Below are positions 1 to 7,655 of a DNA stretch of 22,152 bases, piece by piece. The DNA is from an uncultured Clostridia bacterium (GTDB taxonomy: Bacteria > Bacillota > Clostridia > Christensenellales > DTU072), in NCBI GenBank assembly GCA_934296355.1, contig CAKRAY010000009.1, positions 1-22,152 on the forward strand, written 5' to 3'. Position 1 is the stretch's first letter; each line of letters starts with the position of its first letter. The notes under the pieces were generated by a model that did no database searches, was not told the DNA's origin, and saw only the letters and a list, made by a program, of their open reading frames with translations. A program made the position numbers and the translations under genes.

Positions 1-42
1 ATAACAAGCCGTAAGGTACGTAACGGCTTCCTTGTAAGTCGG
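1..42. repeat. Left arm of window-terminal inverted repeat
   Basis: Bases 1-33 are the exact reverse complement of 22117-22149. The match continues to base 42 (partner 22108) with two mismatches. It overlaps the start of the 57-bp direct repeat at 21-77, so it belongs to a wider family of intergenic repeats. Because the interior is housekeeping genes, a contig broken at a dispersed repeat explains it better than a mobile element does. Confidence 0.9.
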
Positions 43-77
43 CGCTTCGGCGGTTAACAGTACGCATTAGCACAAAG
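21..77 (+). repeat. 57-bp dispersed repeat, copy 1
   Basis: This copy matches 215-271 at 56 of 57 positions. Both begin TAACGGCTTCCTTG and end GCATTAGCACAAAG. No reading frame or known element is recognised. A hairpin follows immediately at 78-103. Confidence 0.9.
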
Positions 78-103
78 AAAAAGAGGTCATTCGACCTCTT
101 TTT
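78..103. terminator. Bidirectional terminator-like hairpin
   Basis: An 11-bp perfect stem (78-88 with 93-103) encloses the loop ATTC. A-rich 5' and T-rich 3' edges give a U-run on either strand. It could end ychF transcripts leftward or transcripts entering from outside the window. The stem core GAGGTC is shared with the hairpins at 147-173 and 22047-22078. Confidence 0.7.
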
Positions 104-146
104 TGACTGCTATAAGTACCCGCCGAACGACTGGCGCCGAAAAAAG

Positions 147-173
147 AAAGAGGTCGTTATCGCGACCTCTTTT
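147..173. terminator. Second terminator-like hairpin of the same family
   Basis: A 10-bp stem (147-156 with 163-172) encloses the loop TTATCG. The hairpin, with its following sequence up to about 209, is nearly the reverse complement of 22011-22074 at the other end of the window. It probably terminates ychF transcription, 220 bases beyond the stop, and may also be part of the repeat itself. Confidence 0.65.
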
Positions 174-214
174 GACTGTAATGTAATGCCCCCTTGCGAT
201 TGGTACCGTTATCT

Positions 215-271
215 TAACGGCTTCCTTGTAAGTCGGTGCTTCGGCGGTTAACAGTACGCATTAGCACAAAG
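215..271 (+). repeat. 57-bp dispersed repeat, copy 2
   Basis: One mismatch separates this from 21-77. The stretch 1-391 holds only such repeats and hairpins: this pair, a 16-bp element CGAACGAYTGGCGCCG at 124-139 and 373-388, and the mosaic repeat at 301-370. No gene is supported there. Confidence 0.9.
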
Positions 272-300
272 GGAAAGCCGAGGCTACGCGTGTTATGCTC

Positions 301-370
301 ATACGTGGCTATATGCTTAAACAAGAATATCGCCTATTCGCGTAAATTGGATGCAACGTCACACGTTGCC
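301..370 (+). repeat. Mosaic intergenic repeat, copy A
   Basis: The order is GGCTATATGCTTAA, then an AAGAA/CCTATTCGCG block, then GGATGCAACGT and ACGTTGCC. The same order occurs at 8121-8195 (+), and inverted at 18042-18110 and 18165-18240. The GCAACGT...ACGTTGC end is nearly palindromic. All copies are intergenic. Confidence 0.8.
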
Positions 371-391
371 GACGAACGATTGGCGCCGTAT

Positions 392-1474
392 CTACACATT
401 GAATCTAAACACCACCACATCCCCGTCTTTCATAACGTAGTCCTTGCCTTCGCTGCGCATTTTGCCTTTTTCTTTGGCGGCGTTGTAGGACCCGCATTCT
501 ATGAGCGTGTTGTAGTCTACTATTTCGGCGCGGATAAAGCCGCGTTCGAAGTCGGAGTGAATTTTGCCCGCGGCTTGGGGTGCTTTTGTGCCTTCCGTTA
601 TCGTCCAGGCGCGCGTTTCTTTTTCGCCCGCGGTAAGGAAGGAGATTAAACCGAGTAAGGAGTAGCATTTTTTTACGAGTTTATCGAGTCCGCTTTCGGT
701 CATTCCCAGTTCTTCCATAAACATAGCGCGGTCTTCGTCGTCGAGTTCGGAAAGTTCTTCTTCGAGTTTTACGCAGAGAGCGATTACTTCGCTATTTTCC
801 GCCTTGGCGTATTCCGCTACTTTTTTTACGTTTTCGCAGTTTTCGCCGCCTTCTGCAACGTTCGCGACGTAAATTACTTTTTTCATCGTGAGTAAGAACA
901 GACTATTTACGAATTCTTCTTCGTCTTTAGTGAAACTCATACTTCTTGCGGGTTTGCCGCTTTCGAGCGTGGCGTAAATACGATTGAGAAGTTCGAGTTC
1001 GGCAACGTATTTTTTATCTCCGCCCTTCATGGCCGATTTGGTGCGGTCGATACGCCTTTCGAGCATATCCATATCCGCGAAAATGAGTTCCAGCGATATG
1101 GTTTCTATATCCCTTATCGGGTCGATAGAGCCGTCGACGTGAGTTATGTTTTCGTCTTCGAAACACCTTACCACGTGTACGATAGCGTCCACTTCGCGAA
1201 TGTGCGAAAGGAACTTATTGCCTAAGCCTTCGCCCTTGCTCGCGCCTTTTACGAGTCCCGCGATATCGACGAACTCAATCGCAGTGTAAACGGTGCTTTT
1301 GCTGTTGTAAAGTTTGCTGAGCGTATCGATTCTTTCGTCCTTGACGGCAACGACGCCTACGTTGGGGTCGATTGTGCAGAAAGGATAGTTCGCAGCCATG
1401 GCTTTGCCTTTCGTCAAAGCGTTAAACAATGTACTTTTGCCTACGTTCGGTAGTCCGACAACTCCTAATTTCAT
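392..1474 (-). CDS. ychF: Redox/ribosome-associated ATPase YchF (OLA1 family)
   Basis: This is a 360-residue member of the universally conserved YchF/OLA1 family of P-loop NTPases, which bind the ribosome and hydrolyse ATP. The G1 loop is GLPNVGKST (7-15), the G3 motif is DIAGL (70-74) within the family signature [17 protein letters not shown], and the G4 position reads NVAE (205-208), the variant linked to ATP over GTP preference. A helical arm follows (about 125-200), and a TGS domain closes the protein (about 277-358). E. coli YchF is 363 residues. An upstream in-frame ATG at 1717 would add 81 unrelated residues. The start at 1474 is preferred because [10 protein letters not shown] is the family N-terminus and AAGAAGGG lies just upstream. 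It is divergent from uppP and has its own strong promoter at 1547-1575. Confidence 0.96.
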   Translation of the reverse strand: MKLGVVGLPNVGKSTLFNALTKGKAMAANYPFCTIDPNVGVVAVKDERIDTLSKLYNSKSTVYTAIEFVDIAGLVKGASKGEGLGNKFLSHIREVDAIVHVVRCFEDENITHVDGSIDPIRDIETISLELIFADMDMLERRIDRTKSAMKGGDKKYVAELELLNRIYATLESGKPARSMSFTKDEEEFVNSLFLLTMKKVIYVANVAEGGENCENVKKVAEYAKAENSEVIALCVKLEEELSELDDEDRAMFMEELGMTESGLDKLVKKCYSLLGLISFLTAGEKETRAWTITEGTKAPQAAGKIHSDFERGFIRAEIVDYNTLIECGSYNAAKEKGKMRSEGKDYVMKDGDVVVFRFNV

Positions 1475-1546
1475 AAAAACCCTTCTTGTTTTAACCGTAT
1501 TAACGCGCGAAAAAATCTCGACGCGTCCGTATTTTTTTTCGCATAA

Positions 1547-1575
1547 ATTATACAATGAAACATATTTTTTGTAAA
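1547..1575 (-). promoter_or_regulatory. Sigma-A promoter of ychF
   Basis: On the minus strand TTTACA (1570-1575) and a perfect TATAAT (1547-1552) are separated by 17 bp. The start site would be near 1540, giving a leader of about 65 nt. The -35 lies only 11 bp before the uppP start codon on the other strand. Confidence 0.8.
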
Positions 1576-1586
1576 GAGAAACCACT

Positions 1587-2339
1587 ATGAAAGATATTTT
1601 GGACGGAATTATTCTCGGCTTGGCGCAAGGCTTAACCGAGTTTCTACCGGTGTCGAGCAGCGGACACTTGGTTTTGTTGGAAAGGGCGGGTATAGGCGAG
1701 CCGAGTATGCTCACCAACCTATTATTACATCTCGCGACCCTTCTCGCGGTGCTTTTCTATTACAGAAAATCGGTTTGGGAAGTCGTGCGCCATCCGCTTA
1801 AAGAAAAGAGTTTGTTCGTGCTTACGGCAAGCGTGCCGACCGCTGGCGCCGCCGCGCTCGTTCGCTTCGTTTTGCCGGATACCGACGCGTTTTTACCCTT
1901 CTTCTTTTGCGTGACTTCGGTCATATTGCTTTTGCCGAAAATTTTGCCGCCGAAAGAGGGCGTTATGCAAGGGAAAGTCGTCTTGCCCGCGCTGATAACG
2001 GGTTTAAGCCAGGGCGTCGCTTGCTTTTCGGGCATTTCGCGCAGCGGTACGACTACCGTTTGTTTACGGTACGTAGGTAAAGGCGACGAGAGCGCGGAGT
2101 ACTCGTTCCTACTGTCCATACCCGTGATAATCGGCAGCAGTATCGTGGAAATAATCTCGAGCGGTAAAAATTCAAGCGTTAACGTAGGTACGGTTCTCGG
2201 CATGATAATCGCTTTCGTTACCGGAATAATCGCCATAAGATTTTTCGAGAAACTCCTCAAAAAAGACAAACTTCACTACTTCTCGATTTATACGTTTATT
2301 ATGGCAATCGTCGCGTTTTTAGTGCAAATTTTTTGTTGA
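1587..2339 (+). CDS. uppP: Undecaprenyl-diphosphatase UppP (BacA)
   Basis: This integral membrane phosphatase converts undecaprenyl diphosphate to undecaprenyl phosphate, recycling the lipid carrier for peptidoglycan and other envelope polymers. Overproduction of the family gives bacitracin resistance. The first conserved motif is GLAQGLTEFLPVSSSGH (11-27), with Glu18 and His27. The second is GISRSGTT (149-156), with the essential Arg152. The usual Pro-Gly before ISRSG is Ser-Gly here. Hydrophobic segments run through most of its 250 residues, slightly short of the usual 260-275 because the central loop is compact. The ribosome binding site is weak (AAAGAG). No convincing promoter was found on this strand. 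It stands alone, divergent from ychF and followed by the DnaA-box region. Confidence 0.96.
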   Translation: MKDILDGIILGLAQGLTEFLPVSSSGHLVLLERAGIGEPSMLTNLLLHLATLLAVLFYYRKSVWEVVRHPLKEKSLFVLTASVPTAGAAALVRFVLPDTDAFLPFFFCVTSVILLLPKILPPKEGVMQGKVVLPALITGLSQGVACFSGISRSGTTTVCLRYVGKGDESAEYSFLLSIPVIIGSSIVEIISSGKNSSVNVGTVLGMIIAFVTGIIAIRFFEKLLKKDKLHYFSIYTFIMAIVAFLVQIFC

Positions 2340-2787
2340 AAAACCGTCGGTAAAAACGTCTCGGTTACCCGTATCGACGCGATTGGGAACTATTAAACGA
2401 CACAAAGAAAAAGCGCGGAGTTTTTTCCGTCGACAAAAATCGACAAAACCTCGCCTTTTTCCACATAAAAAACGAGTTATCCACATTTTTGTCTCGGAGT
2501 TATCCACAACAGCGGATAAAAACGGCTTAAAAACGGCGGTTTGCCGACGAATTTCGCAAAAAATCAACACGTTAATAATGTTGATAACTTTGTGGATAAC
2601 TTCGTAGCATTTTGTTACAAAAAGAAAAAACTCGTTTTTAAGGGCGGTTTGGGGATACCTAACGGACTTTTCCACAGTGTTAGCGCTCGGTAAAGACGGG
2701 TAATAATCGGCGTAAAAAGCGCATAGAATAGCGTATAGAAACGGGTCGCGCGTTAAGCGAGCGAAAAAATCGCTTTCGGAGGGAATT
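2340..2787. other. Gene-free stretch with DnaA-box cluster; candidate oriC or DnaA-binding locus
   Basis: Perfect DnaA boxes TTATCCACA lie at 2477-2485 and 2500-2508 (+), with one reversed at 2591-2599. One-mismatch boxes TTTTCCACA lie at 2457-2465 and 2668-2676. The stretch is AT-rich between boxes (about 2545-2645). No comparable cluster was noticed in the other intergenic regions. Bacterial origins have such clusters, but in Bacillota they usually flank dnaA, which is not visible here. A DnaA-titrating or DnaA-regulated site is the alternative. No gene is supported in this stretch. Confidence 0.6.
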
Positions 2788-3483
2788 TTGCATATAATAG
2801 TTTTGAAGAAAAAAGTGTTTTTTGCAGTTGTGATAGCGTTATTGGTTTGTCTTGTCGGTTTGGCGTTCGGACTTGCCTTTTCGCATAGGAAAACCGTGGG
2901 CGCGTTCGGAAGGAAGACGATTGTTTTAGACCCCGGACACGGCGGTATCGACAACGGCGTCGTAGGCGCGGCGGGAACGAAAGAATCGGAAAAGAATCTG
3001 CAAATATCGCTTATGTTAAAAGAAGTTCTGGAAGACGCGGGTTTTAACGTGGTTTTGACGAGAAAAGATAAAGGCGGCTTATACGAAACGGAAAAAGATT
3101 TTAAGAAGCAAGATTTCGCCAAACGTAAGGAGATTACGCTTAACGCAAATCCGGACGCGCTTATCAGTGTGCATTGCAACAAGTTCCCCACCAAAGACCG
3201 CCGCGGCGCGCAAGTTTTCTTTAACGCAACCAGTAAATCGGGAAGAAACCTCGCCGGCGCGATGCAAAACGGCTTGAACGGTCTGAACGTGGCGCATACG
3301 GGCAGAGCGTATTCCGCGCTTCCCGGAGATTACTTTATGCTCAACCTTACCGAAGCGCCTTCGGTTATCGTGGAATGCGGGTTCTTGTCGAACGCCGAAG
3401 ACGAAAAACTTCTTTGCGACGAAAAATACTTGCGAGAATTCGTCGATACGCTGGCGTTTTCGATAATCGAGTTTTTGGAATAA
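2788..3483 (+). CDS. N-acetylmuramoyl-L-alanine amidase, Amidase_3 family (CwlD-like), membrane-anchored
   Basis: This zinc amidase cleaves the amide bond between muramic acid and the peptide stem of peptidoglycan. A basic N-terminus is followed by one membrane segment (about 10-31), and the catalytic domain (43-230) would lie outside the membrane. The metal ligands fit His51 in LDPGHGG, Glu66 in TKESEKN and His129 in ISVHCN, with the catalytic Glu196 in VIVECGFLSN. Size (231 residues) and a single anchored domain match CwlD, which makes muramic-delta-lactam in spore cortex. Whether this organism sporulates cannot be judged. The start is TTG: GGAGGG ends 4 bp before it, and no ATG or GTG is suitably placed. 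A large antisense frame here is only a shadow. Confidence 0.93.
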   Translation: MHIIVLKKKVFFAVVIALLVCLVGLAFGLAFSHRKTVGAFGRKTIVLDPGHGGIDNGVVGAAGTKESEKNLQISLMLKEVLEDAGFNVVLTRKDKGGLYETEKDFKKQDFAKRKEITLNANPDALISVHCNKFPTKDRRGAQVFFNATSKSGRNLAGAMQNGLNGLNVAHTGRAYSALPGDYFMLNLTEAPSVIVECGFLSNAEDEKLLCDEKYLREFVDTLAFSIIEFLE

Positions 3484-3509
3484 CGCTCGATAATCGCTTG
3501 TATAAATCG

Positions 3510-3534
3510 GGGGTCGGACACGACCTCTTTTTTT
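3510..3534 (+). terminator. Rho-independent terminator after the amidase gene
   Basis: A 7-bp stem (3510-3516 with 3521-3527, including one G-U pair) has loop GACA and is followed by seven T. It separates the amidase from the ABC operon. Confidence 0.8.
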
Positions 3535-3594
3535 ATTTTCCGCAACATTCACATAGAAGTATATATAAAATTAAATATTTTCTTAAAAAAAGGT

Positions 3595-3623
3595 TTGACA
3601 TTAAAAAAATATTGTGGTAATAA
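3595..3623 (+). promoter_or_regulatory. Sigma-A promoter of the ABC exporter operon
   Basis: A perfect TTGACA (3595-3600), 17-bp spacer and TAATAA (3618-3623). The 50 bases upstream are very AT-rich, like an UP element. The start site would be near 3630. Confidence 0.85.
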
Positions 3624-3654
3624 ACTTTTGACCCAAAAGACAATTAGAAAAAAA

Positions 3655-3715
3655 GCGGGTTCGCCCGCGGTTTCGAGCGACGAAATAGGGGGGTAAAGCG
3701 CCATTGAGATGGCGC
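3655..3715 (+). promoter_or_regulatory. Structured 5' leader with three hairpins before the ABC operon
   Basis: Three compact stem-loops follow in series: GCGGG/CCCGC with a TTCG loop (3655-3668), TTTCG/CGAAA (3671-3685), and GCGCCAT/ATGGCGC with loop TGAG (3698-3715). The last ends just before the ribosome binding site AAGGAG and contains the spurious ATG at 3709. No T-run follows, so control at translation or mRNA stability is more likely than termination. The function is inferred. Confidence 0.5.
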
Positions 3716-3729
3716 AAAAAAGGAGTTTT

Positions 3730-5568
3730 ATGATAAAAAGATTATTAAAGAGCGTGCGCGAATACAAACGCGCCAGCATACTGACGCCGATTTTCATCGC
3801 GTGCGAAGTTTTGCTGGAATGTTTTTTACCGCTGATTACGTCGAGTCTTATAAACACTTTGCAAGATAACTATTCCTCGGGCGTAAGCGGAACGAGTACG
3901 GGTTTGATTCACGATATCAACGCTCTGATTGCCGGTTGGGCGAATGGCGACATGATTACCGGCATTGCCATTCACGGCGCGATATTGATAGTTTTCGCGT
4001 TGCTTAGTTTGACTTTCGGCGCGCTTGCGGGCAGAACGGTTGCCGTCGCTTCCGCGGGATTTGCCAAGAATTTAAGAAAAGATATGTATTATCGCATACA
4101 AGGCTTTTCGTTCGCCAATATAGACAAGTTTTCGGCGACGAGTTTGGTCACGCGTCTTACCACCGACGTTACCAACGTGCAAATGTCGTATATGATGGTA
4201 ATAAGAGGCGGTATAAGGTCGCCCATGATGTTCCTCTTTGCGGTTATACTTTCTTTCAGTATAAGCAACACGGTCGCGCTCATATCGCTGGGCACAATGC
4301 TTATTTTGCTGATATTCGGCATATTCTTGTTCCGTAAAGTAATTCCGTTTTTTAACAGAATTTTCAAGAAGTACGACAAACTTAACGAGTCCGTGCAAGA
4401 GAACGTCAAAGCCATGCGCGTCGTTAAAGCGTACGTGAGGGAAGATTACGAAAAGAAGAAGTTCGGCAAAGCGAGCGACGAACTGAAAGACGACTTCACC
4501 AAGGCGGAAAAGATGTTGGCGGTAGCGAGTCCGGTTATGCAATGCGCGATGTACGTCGTGCTTTTACTTACCGTGTTTATCGGCGCGATGATAGTGGTCG
4601 GCGACGCGCATCCGCTGGGCGACTATATGCAAATAGGCGAGATTACCAGTCTGATTAACTACGGTATGCAGACGCTTATGAGTCTGATGATGCTTTCGAT
4701 GATCGCCGTCACGGTAACGATGTCGGTAGAATCCGCGAGAAGAATAAACGAAGTGCTTGCCGAAGAAAGCACGATAACCAATCCCGAAAACCCGGTTTAC
4801 GAAGTGCCGAGCGGCGACGTGGAATTCAAGAACGTGAGTTTTAAGTATTCCGCTACCGCAAAAAAGGACGCCCTTTACGGGATAAACTTGAAAATCAACG
4901 CCGGCGAAACGGTGGGTCTGATCGGCGGAACGGGTTCGTCGAAAACCACGCTGATACAACTTATCCCGAGATTATACGACGCCACGGACGGAGAAGTTTT
5001 CGTAGGCGGAAGGAACGTAAAAGAATACGATATGGATTCTTTGAGAAACCAAGTTTCGGTAGTGCTGCAAAAGAACTTGCTTTTCTCGGGTACGATAAAG
5101 GAGAACTTACGTTGGGGCGACGAGAACGCTACCGACGAAGATATCGTACGCGCTTGTAAACTCGCGTGCGCGGACAGTTTCGTCGAGTCTTTCCCCGATA
5201 AGTACGACACTTATATCGAGCAAGGCGGAGCCAACGTGTCCGGCGGACAAAAGCAAAGACTTTGCATAGCGAGAGCGCTACTCAAAAAGCCGAAGATACT
5301 TATACTCGACGATTCTACCAGCGCGGTCGATATGAAAACCGACGCCATGATAAGAAAGGCGTTCGCGGAAGAAATTCCCGACACGACGAAAATCATTATC
5401 GCGCAACGTATCGCTTCGGTAGAGCATGCGGATAAAATCGTAGTGCTGGACGGCGGCAGAATTAACGGCGTCGGCACGCACGAAGAACTTTTGAAGACAA
5501 ACGCGATTTATCAAGAAGTCTATAACTCGCAAATCAAAGGCAGCGACGAGCAAAAGGAGGACGAGTAA
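3730..5568 (+). CDS. ABC exporter half-transporter, subunit with degenerate ATPase site
   Basis: A 612-residue type IV (MsbA-like) exporter subunit with a six-helix membrane domain (about 10-330) and a nucleotide-binding domain (about 360-600). Walker A is GGTGSSKTT (399-407) and the signature is VSGGQ (503-507). Walker B ends in Asp527-Asp528, so the catalytic Glu is an Asp, and the H-loop His is Gln559. This is the pattern of the degenerate partner in heterodimeric exporters such as TM287/288 and BmrCD. The start is placed at 3730, 21 bases into the longer frame, because AAGGAG lies 5-6 bases before it, while the ATG at 3709 is buried in a hairpin with no ribosome binding site. The stop is one base before the next gene's start, so the pair is probably translationally coupled. 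The substrate (drug, lipid or peptide) cannot be told. Confidence 0.94.
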   Translation: MIKRLLKSVREYKRASILTPIFIACEVLLECFLPLITSSLINTLQDNYSSGVSGTSTGLIHDINALIAGWANGDMITGIAIHGAILIVFALLSLTFGALAGRTVAVASAGFAKNLRKDMYYRIQGFSFANIDKFSATSLVTRLTTDVTNVQMSYMMVIRGGIRSPMMFLFAVILSFSISNTVALISLGTMLILLIFGIFLFRKVIPFFNRIFKKYDKLNESVQENVKAMRVVKAYVREDYEKKKFGKASDELKDDFTKAEKMLAVASPVMQCAMYVVLLLTVFIGAMIVVGDAHPLGDYMQIGEITSLINYGMQTLMSLMMLSMIAVTVTMSVESARRINEVLAEESTITNPENPVYEVPSGDVEFKNVSFKYSATAKKDALYGINLKINAGETVGLIGGTGSSKTTLIQLIPRLYDATDGEVFVGGRNVKEYDMDSLRNQVSVVLQKNLLFSGTIKENLRWGDENATDEDIVRACKLACADSFVESFPDKYDTYIEQGGANVSGGQKQRLCIARALLKKPKILILDDSTSAVDMKTDAMIRKAFAEEIPDTTKIIIAQRIASVEHADKIVVLDGGRINGVGTHEELLKTNAIYQEVYNSQIKGSDEQKEDE

Positions 5569-5569
5569 T

Positions 5570-7498
5570 ATGGCAGGTCCGATAAAAATGAAAGGTAAAG
5601 GTATGGCGATTAACGCCAAGCAAACTTTTTCGCGCCTTATGAAAGAACTGTTCGCGAATAACAAGGGAATGCTCGTTCTCGTCGCGGTGTGCTTGCTGTT
5701 ATGCAGCGTGGCGACCTCGGGAGCCAGTATCTATATTATAAATATGACCCAGTCCTTGTTCGAATCGGGTTTGATTAAGGACGAAATAATGAAGTCGCTC
5801 ACCATCGGCGTAAGCGTCATGGCGTGTATCTATATAGTGGGTATAATCGCTTCGTATTTCAAAGAATGGGCTATGGCGATAGTAACGCAAAGATTTCTTA
5901 ACGATATAAGAAAAAAAATGTTTAACGGTATGCAAAATCTACCGATTAAATACTTCGACACGCACGTGCACGGCGATATAATGAGTTACTATACGAACGA
6001 CGTAGACGCGATAAGACAACTCGTTTCGCAAAGTTTACCGTCGATTTTCCAAGCCTCGATTATGCTTATAATCGTCTTTATAGTAATGATTTACTATTCC
6101 TTATGGCTCACGCTTATCGTGCTTAGTTGCGTGGTAATAATGTTCTTCGTGTCCAAAATAGTGGGCGGCAACAGCGCGAAATACTTCATTCGTCAACAAA
6201 AGACCATCGCCAAAACCGAAGGCTATATCGAAGAAATGATACACGGTCAAAAGGTAATCAAAGTTTTCTGCCACGAAGAAAAAGCGAAAGAGGGCTTCGA
6301 TAAAGTAAACGACGAACTTTGTCACGACGCGGCGCAAGCCAATACCTACGCGAACGTGCTTATGCCGATACTCGGCAACATAGGCAATATGATGTACGTT
6401 TTGTTAGCGTTCACGGGCGCGTTAATCGTCGCTAAGGAAGGACTTAACGTGGGACTCAGCGGAGTATCGCGCGACGCGGCGGTCATCATACCGCTGGTAG
6501 TCGGCTTCCTTACCATGGGCAAACAGTTTACCAACCAAATCGCGCAAATCAGCCAACAAATCAATGCTGTCGTCATGGCGCTTGCCGGCGCGGAAAGAGT
6601 TTTCTCGCTGATGGACGAAAAACCGGAAGAAGACCAAGGTTACGTTACGCTCGTTTACGCGAAGCGCGACGAAAACGGCAATCTTATCGAATCGCAAGAA
6701 AGAACCGGACTTTGGGCGTGGAAGCACCCGCATAAAGCGGACGGCACCGTTACTTACGTTCCGCTTAGAGGCGATATAGAAATGCACGAAGTCGATTTCG
6801 GATACGTTCCCGAAAAAATCGTTCTTCACGACGTTTCGTTACACGCTAAGCCGGGCGAAAAATACGCTTTCGTCGGCGCGACGGGCGCGGGTAAAACAAC
6901 TATAACCAACCTTCTTAACAGGTTCTACGACATAGACGACGGAAAAATCCGCTACGACGGCATAAATATAAACAAAATTAAAAAATCTGACTTGCGTAGG
7001 TCGCTCGGTATGGTTTTACAAGATACCAGTTTGTTTACCGGTACGATTATGGAAAATATCCGTTACGGTAGGCTCGACGCCACCGACGAAGAAGTTTATG
7101 CCGCGGCGAGAATCGCCAACGCCGACGATTTCATTACCAGACTTCCCGACGGCTATAACACGATGCTGACCAACGACGGAGCCAACCTTTCGCAAGGTCA
7201 AAGGCAGTTGCTGTCGATAGCGAGAGCGGCGGTTGCCGACGCGCCCGTAATGATAATGGACGAGGCGACGAGTTCTATCGATACGAGAACCGAACTTCTC
7301 GTTCAGCGCGGTACCGATAGGCTTATGCAAGGCAGAACGGTGTTCATCATAGCGCATAGACTTTCCACCGTGCAAAACGCCGACACGATTATGGTCCTCG
7401 AACACGGACGAGTCATAGAGCGCGGCAGTCACGAAGAATTGCTCGCCCTTAAAGGTCAGTATTACCAACTCTATACCGGCGCGTTCGAATTAGAATAG
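5570..7498 (+). CDS. ABC exporter half-transporter, subunit with canonical Walker B and H-loop
   Basis: The 642-residue partner of the preceding subunit, with a six-helix membrane domain (about 30-345) and an NBD (about 400-640). Walker A is GATGAGKTT (436-444), Walker B ends Asp564-Glu565, and the H-loop is His596. The signature reads LSQGQ (540-544) instead of LSGGQ. Nucleotide sites form across the dimer, so this subunit's intact Walker motifs meet the partner's good VSGGQ (consensus site), while its altered signature meets the partner's defective Walker B (degenerate site). About 50 extra residues (350-400) precede the NBD, as is common in clostridial homologues. AAAGGAGG lies 9 bases before the ATG. 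No simple terminator follows; the inverted repeat at 7559-7619 may serve. Confidence 0.95.
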   Translation: MAGPIKMKGKGMAINAKQTFSRLMKELFANNKGMLVLVAVCLLLCSVATSGASIYIINMTQSLFESGLIKDEIMKSLTIGVSVMACIYIVGIIASYFKEWAMAIVTQRFLNDIRKKMFNGMQNLPIKYFDTHVHGDIMSYYTNDVDAIRQLVSQSLPSIFQASIMLIIVFIVMIYYSLWLTLIVLSCVVIMFFVSKIVGGNSAKYFIRQQKTIAKTEGYIEEMIHGQKVIKVFCHEEKAKEGFDKVNDELCHDAAQANTYANVLMPILGNIGNMMYVLLAFTGALIVAKEGLNVGLSGVSRDAAVIIPLVVGFLTMGKQFTNQIAQISQQINAVVMALAGAERVFSLMDEKPEEDQGYVTLVYAKRDENGNLIESQERTGLWAWKHPHKADGTVTYVPLRGDIEMHEVDFGYVPEKIVLHDVSLHAKPGEKYAFVGATGAGKTTITNLLNRFYDIDDGKIRYDGININKIKKSDLRRSLGMVLQDTSLFTGTIMENIRYGRLDATDEEVYAAARIANADDFITRLPDGYNTMLTNDGANLSQGQRQLLSIARAAVADAPVMIMDEATSSIDTRTELLVQRGTDRLMQGRTVFIIAHRLSTVQNADTIMVLEHGRVIERGSHEELLALKGQYYQLYTGAFELE

Positions 7499-7553
7499 AC
7501 ACATATTCGCATATAAAAGTGCGTGGCGTTTGCAAAATTTGCATAAATCGTCT

Positions 7554-7582
7554 TTGACATAACGACAAGAATACCCTATAAT
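7554..7582 (+). promoter_or_regulatory. Consensus promoter of DUF898-like gene, copy 1
   Basis: A perfect TTGACA (7554-7559), exactly 17 bp, then a perfect TATAAT (7577-7582). The whole promoter is repeated with only a few changes at 8235-8263. Confidence 0.9.
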
Positions 7583-7619
7583 TTAATAGATAACGAAAAG
7601 GTTAGGGGCTTGTCGTTAT
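7559..7619 (+). promoter_or_regulatory. Inverted repeat embracing the promoter; operator or read-through terminator
   Basis: Perfect 11-bp arms ATAACGACAAG (7559-7569) and CTTGTCGTTAT (7609-7619) lie 39 bp apart, with inner CCCTA/TAGGG pairing. The left arm lies between -35 and -10, so only read-through RNA from the ABC operon could fold it, followed by TTTTTAT. Transcripts from the internal promoter carry only the right arm. Both copies of the duplication keep it (second copy 8240-8300). Confidence 0.5.
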
Positions 7620-7655
7620 TTTTATATTTTCAAAAAATTTTTAGGAGGAAAAAAA

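Noticed and set aside
236..649. Plus-strand frame of 137 codons
   Set aside because: It runs through repeats and then antisense to ychF, has no ribosome binding site and resembles no protein.
1475..1717. 81-residue N-terminal extension of YchF
   Set aside because: It covers the promoter and part of uppP on the other strand. The family N-terminus [10 protein letters not shown] and a ribosome binding site point to 1474.
2319..3194. 291-codon minus-strand frame
   Set aside because: It spans the DnaA-box region and is antisense to the amidase; no recognisable domain.
3709..3729. Upstream ATG for the first ABC subunit
   Set aside because: It lies in a hairpin arm without a ribosome binding site; AAGGAG fits the ATG at 3730.
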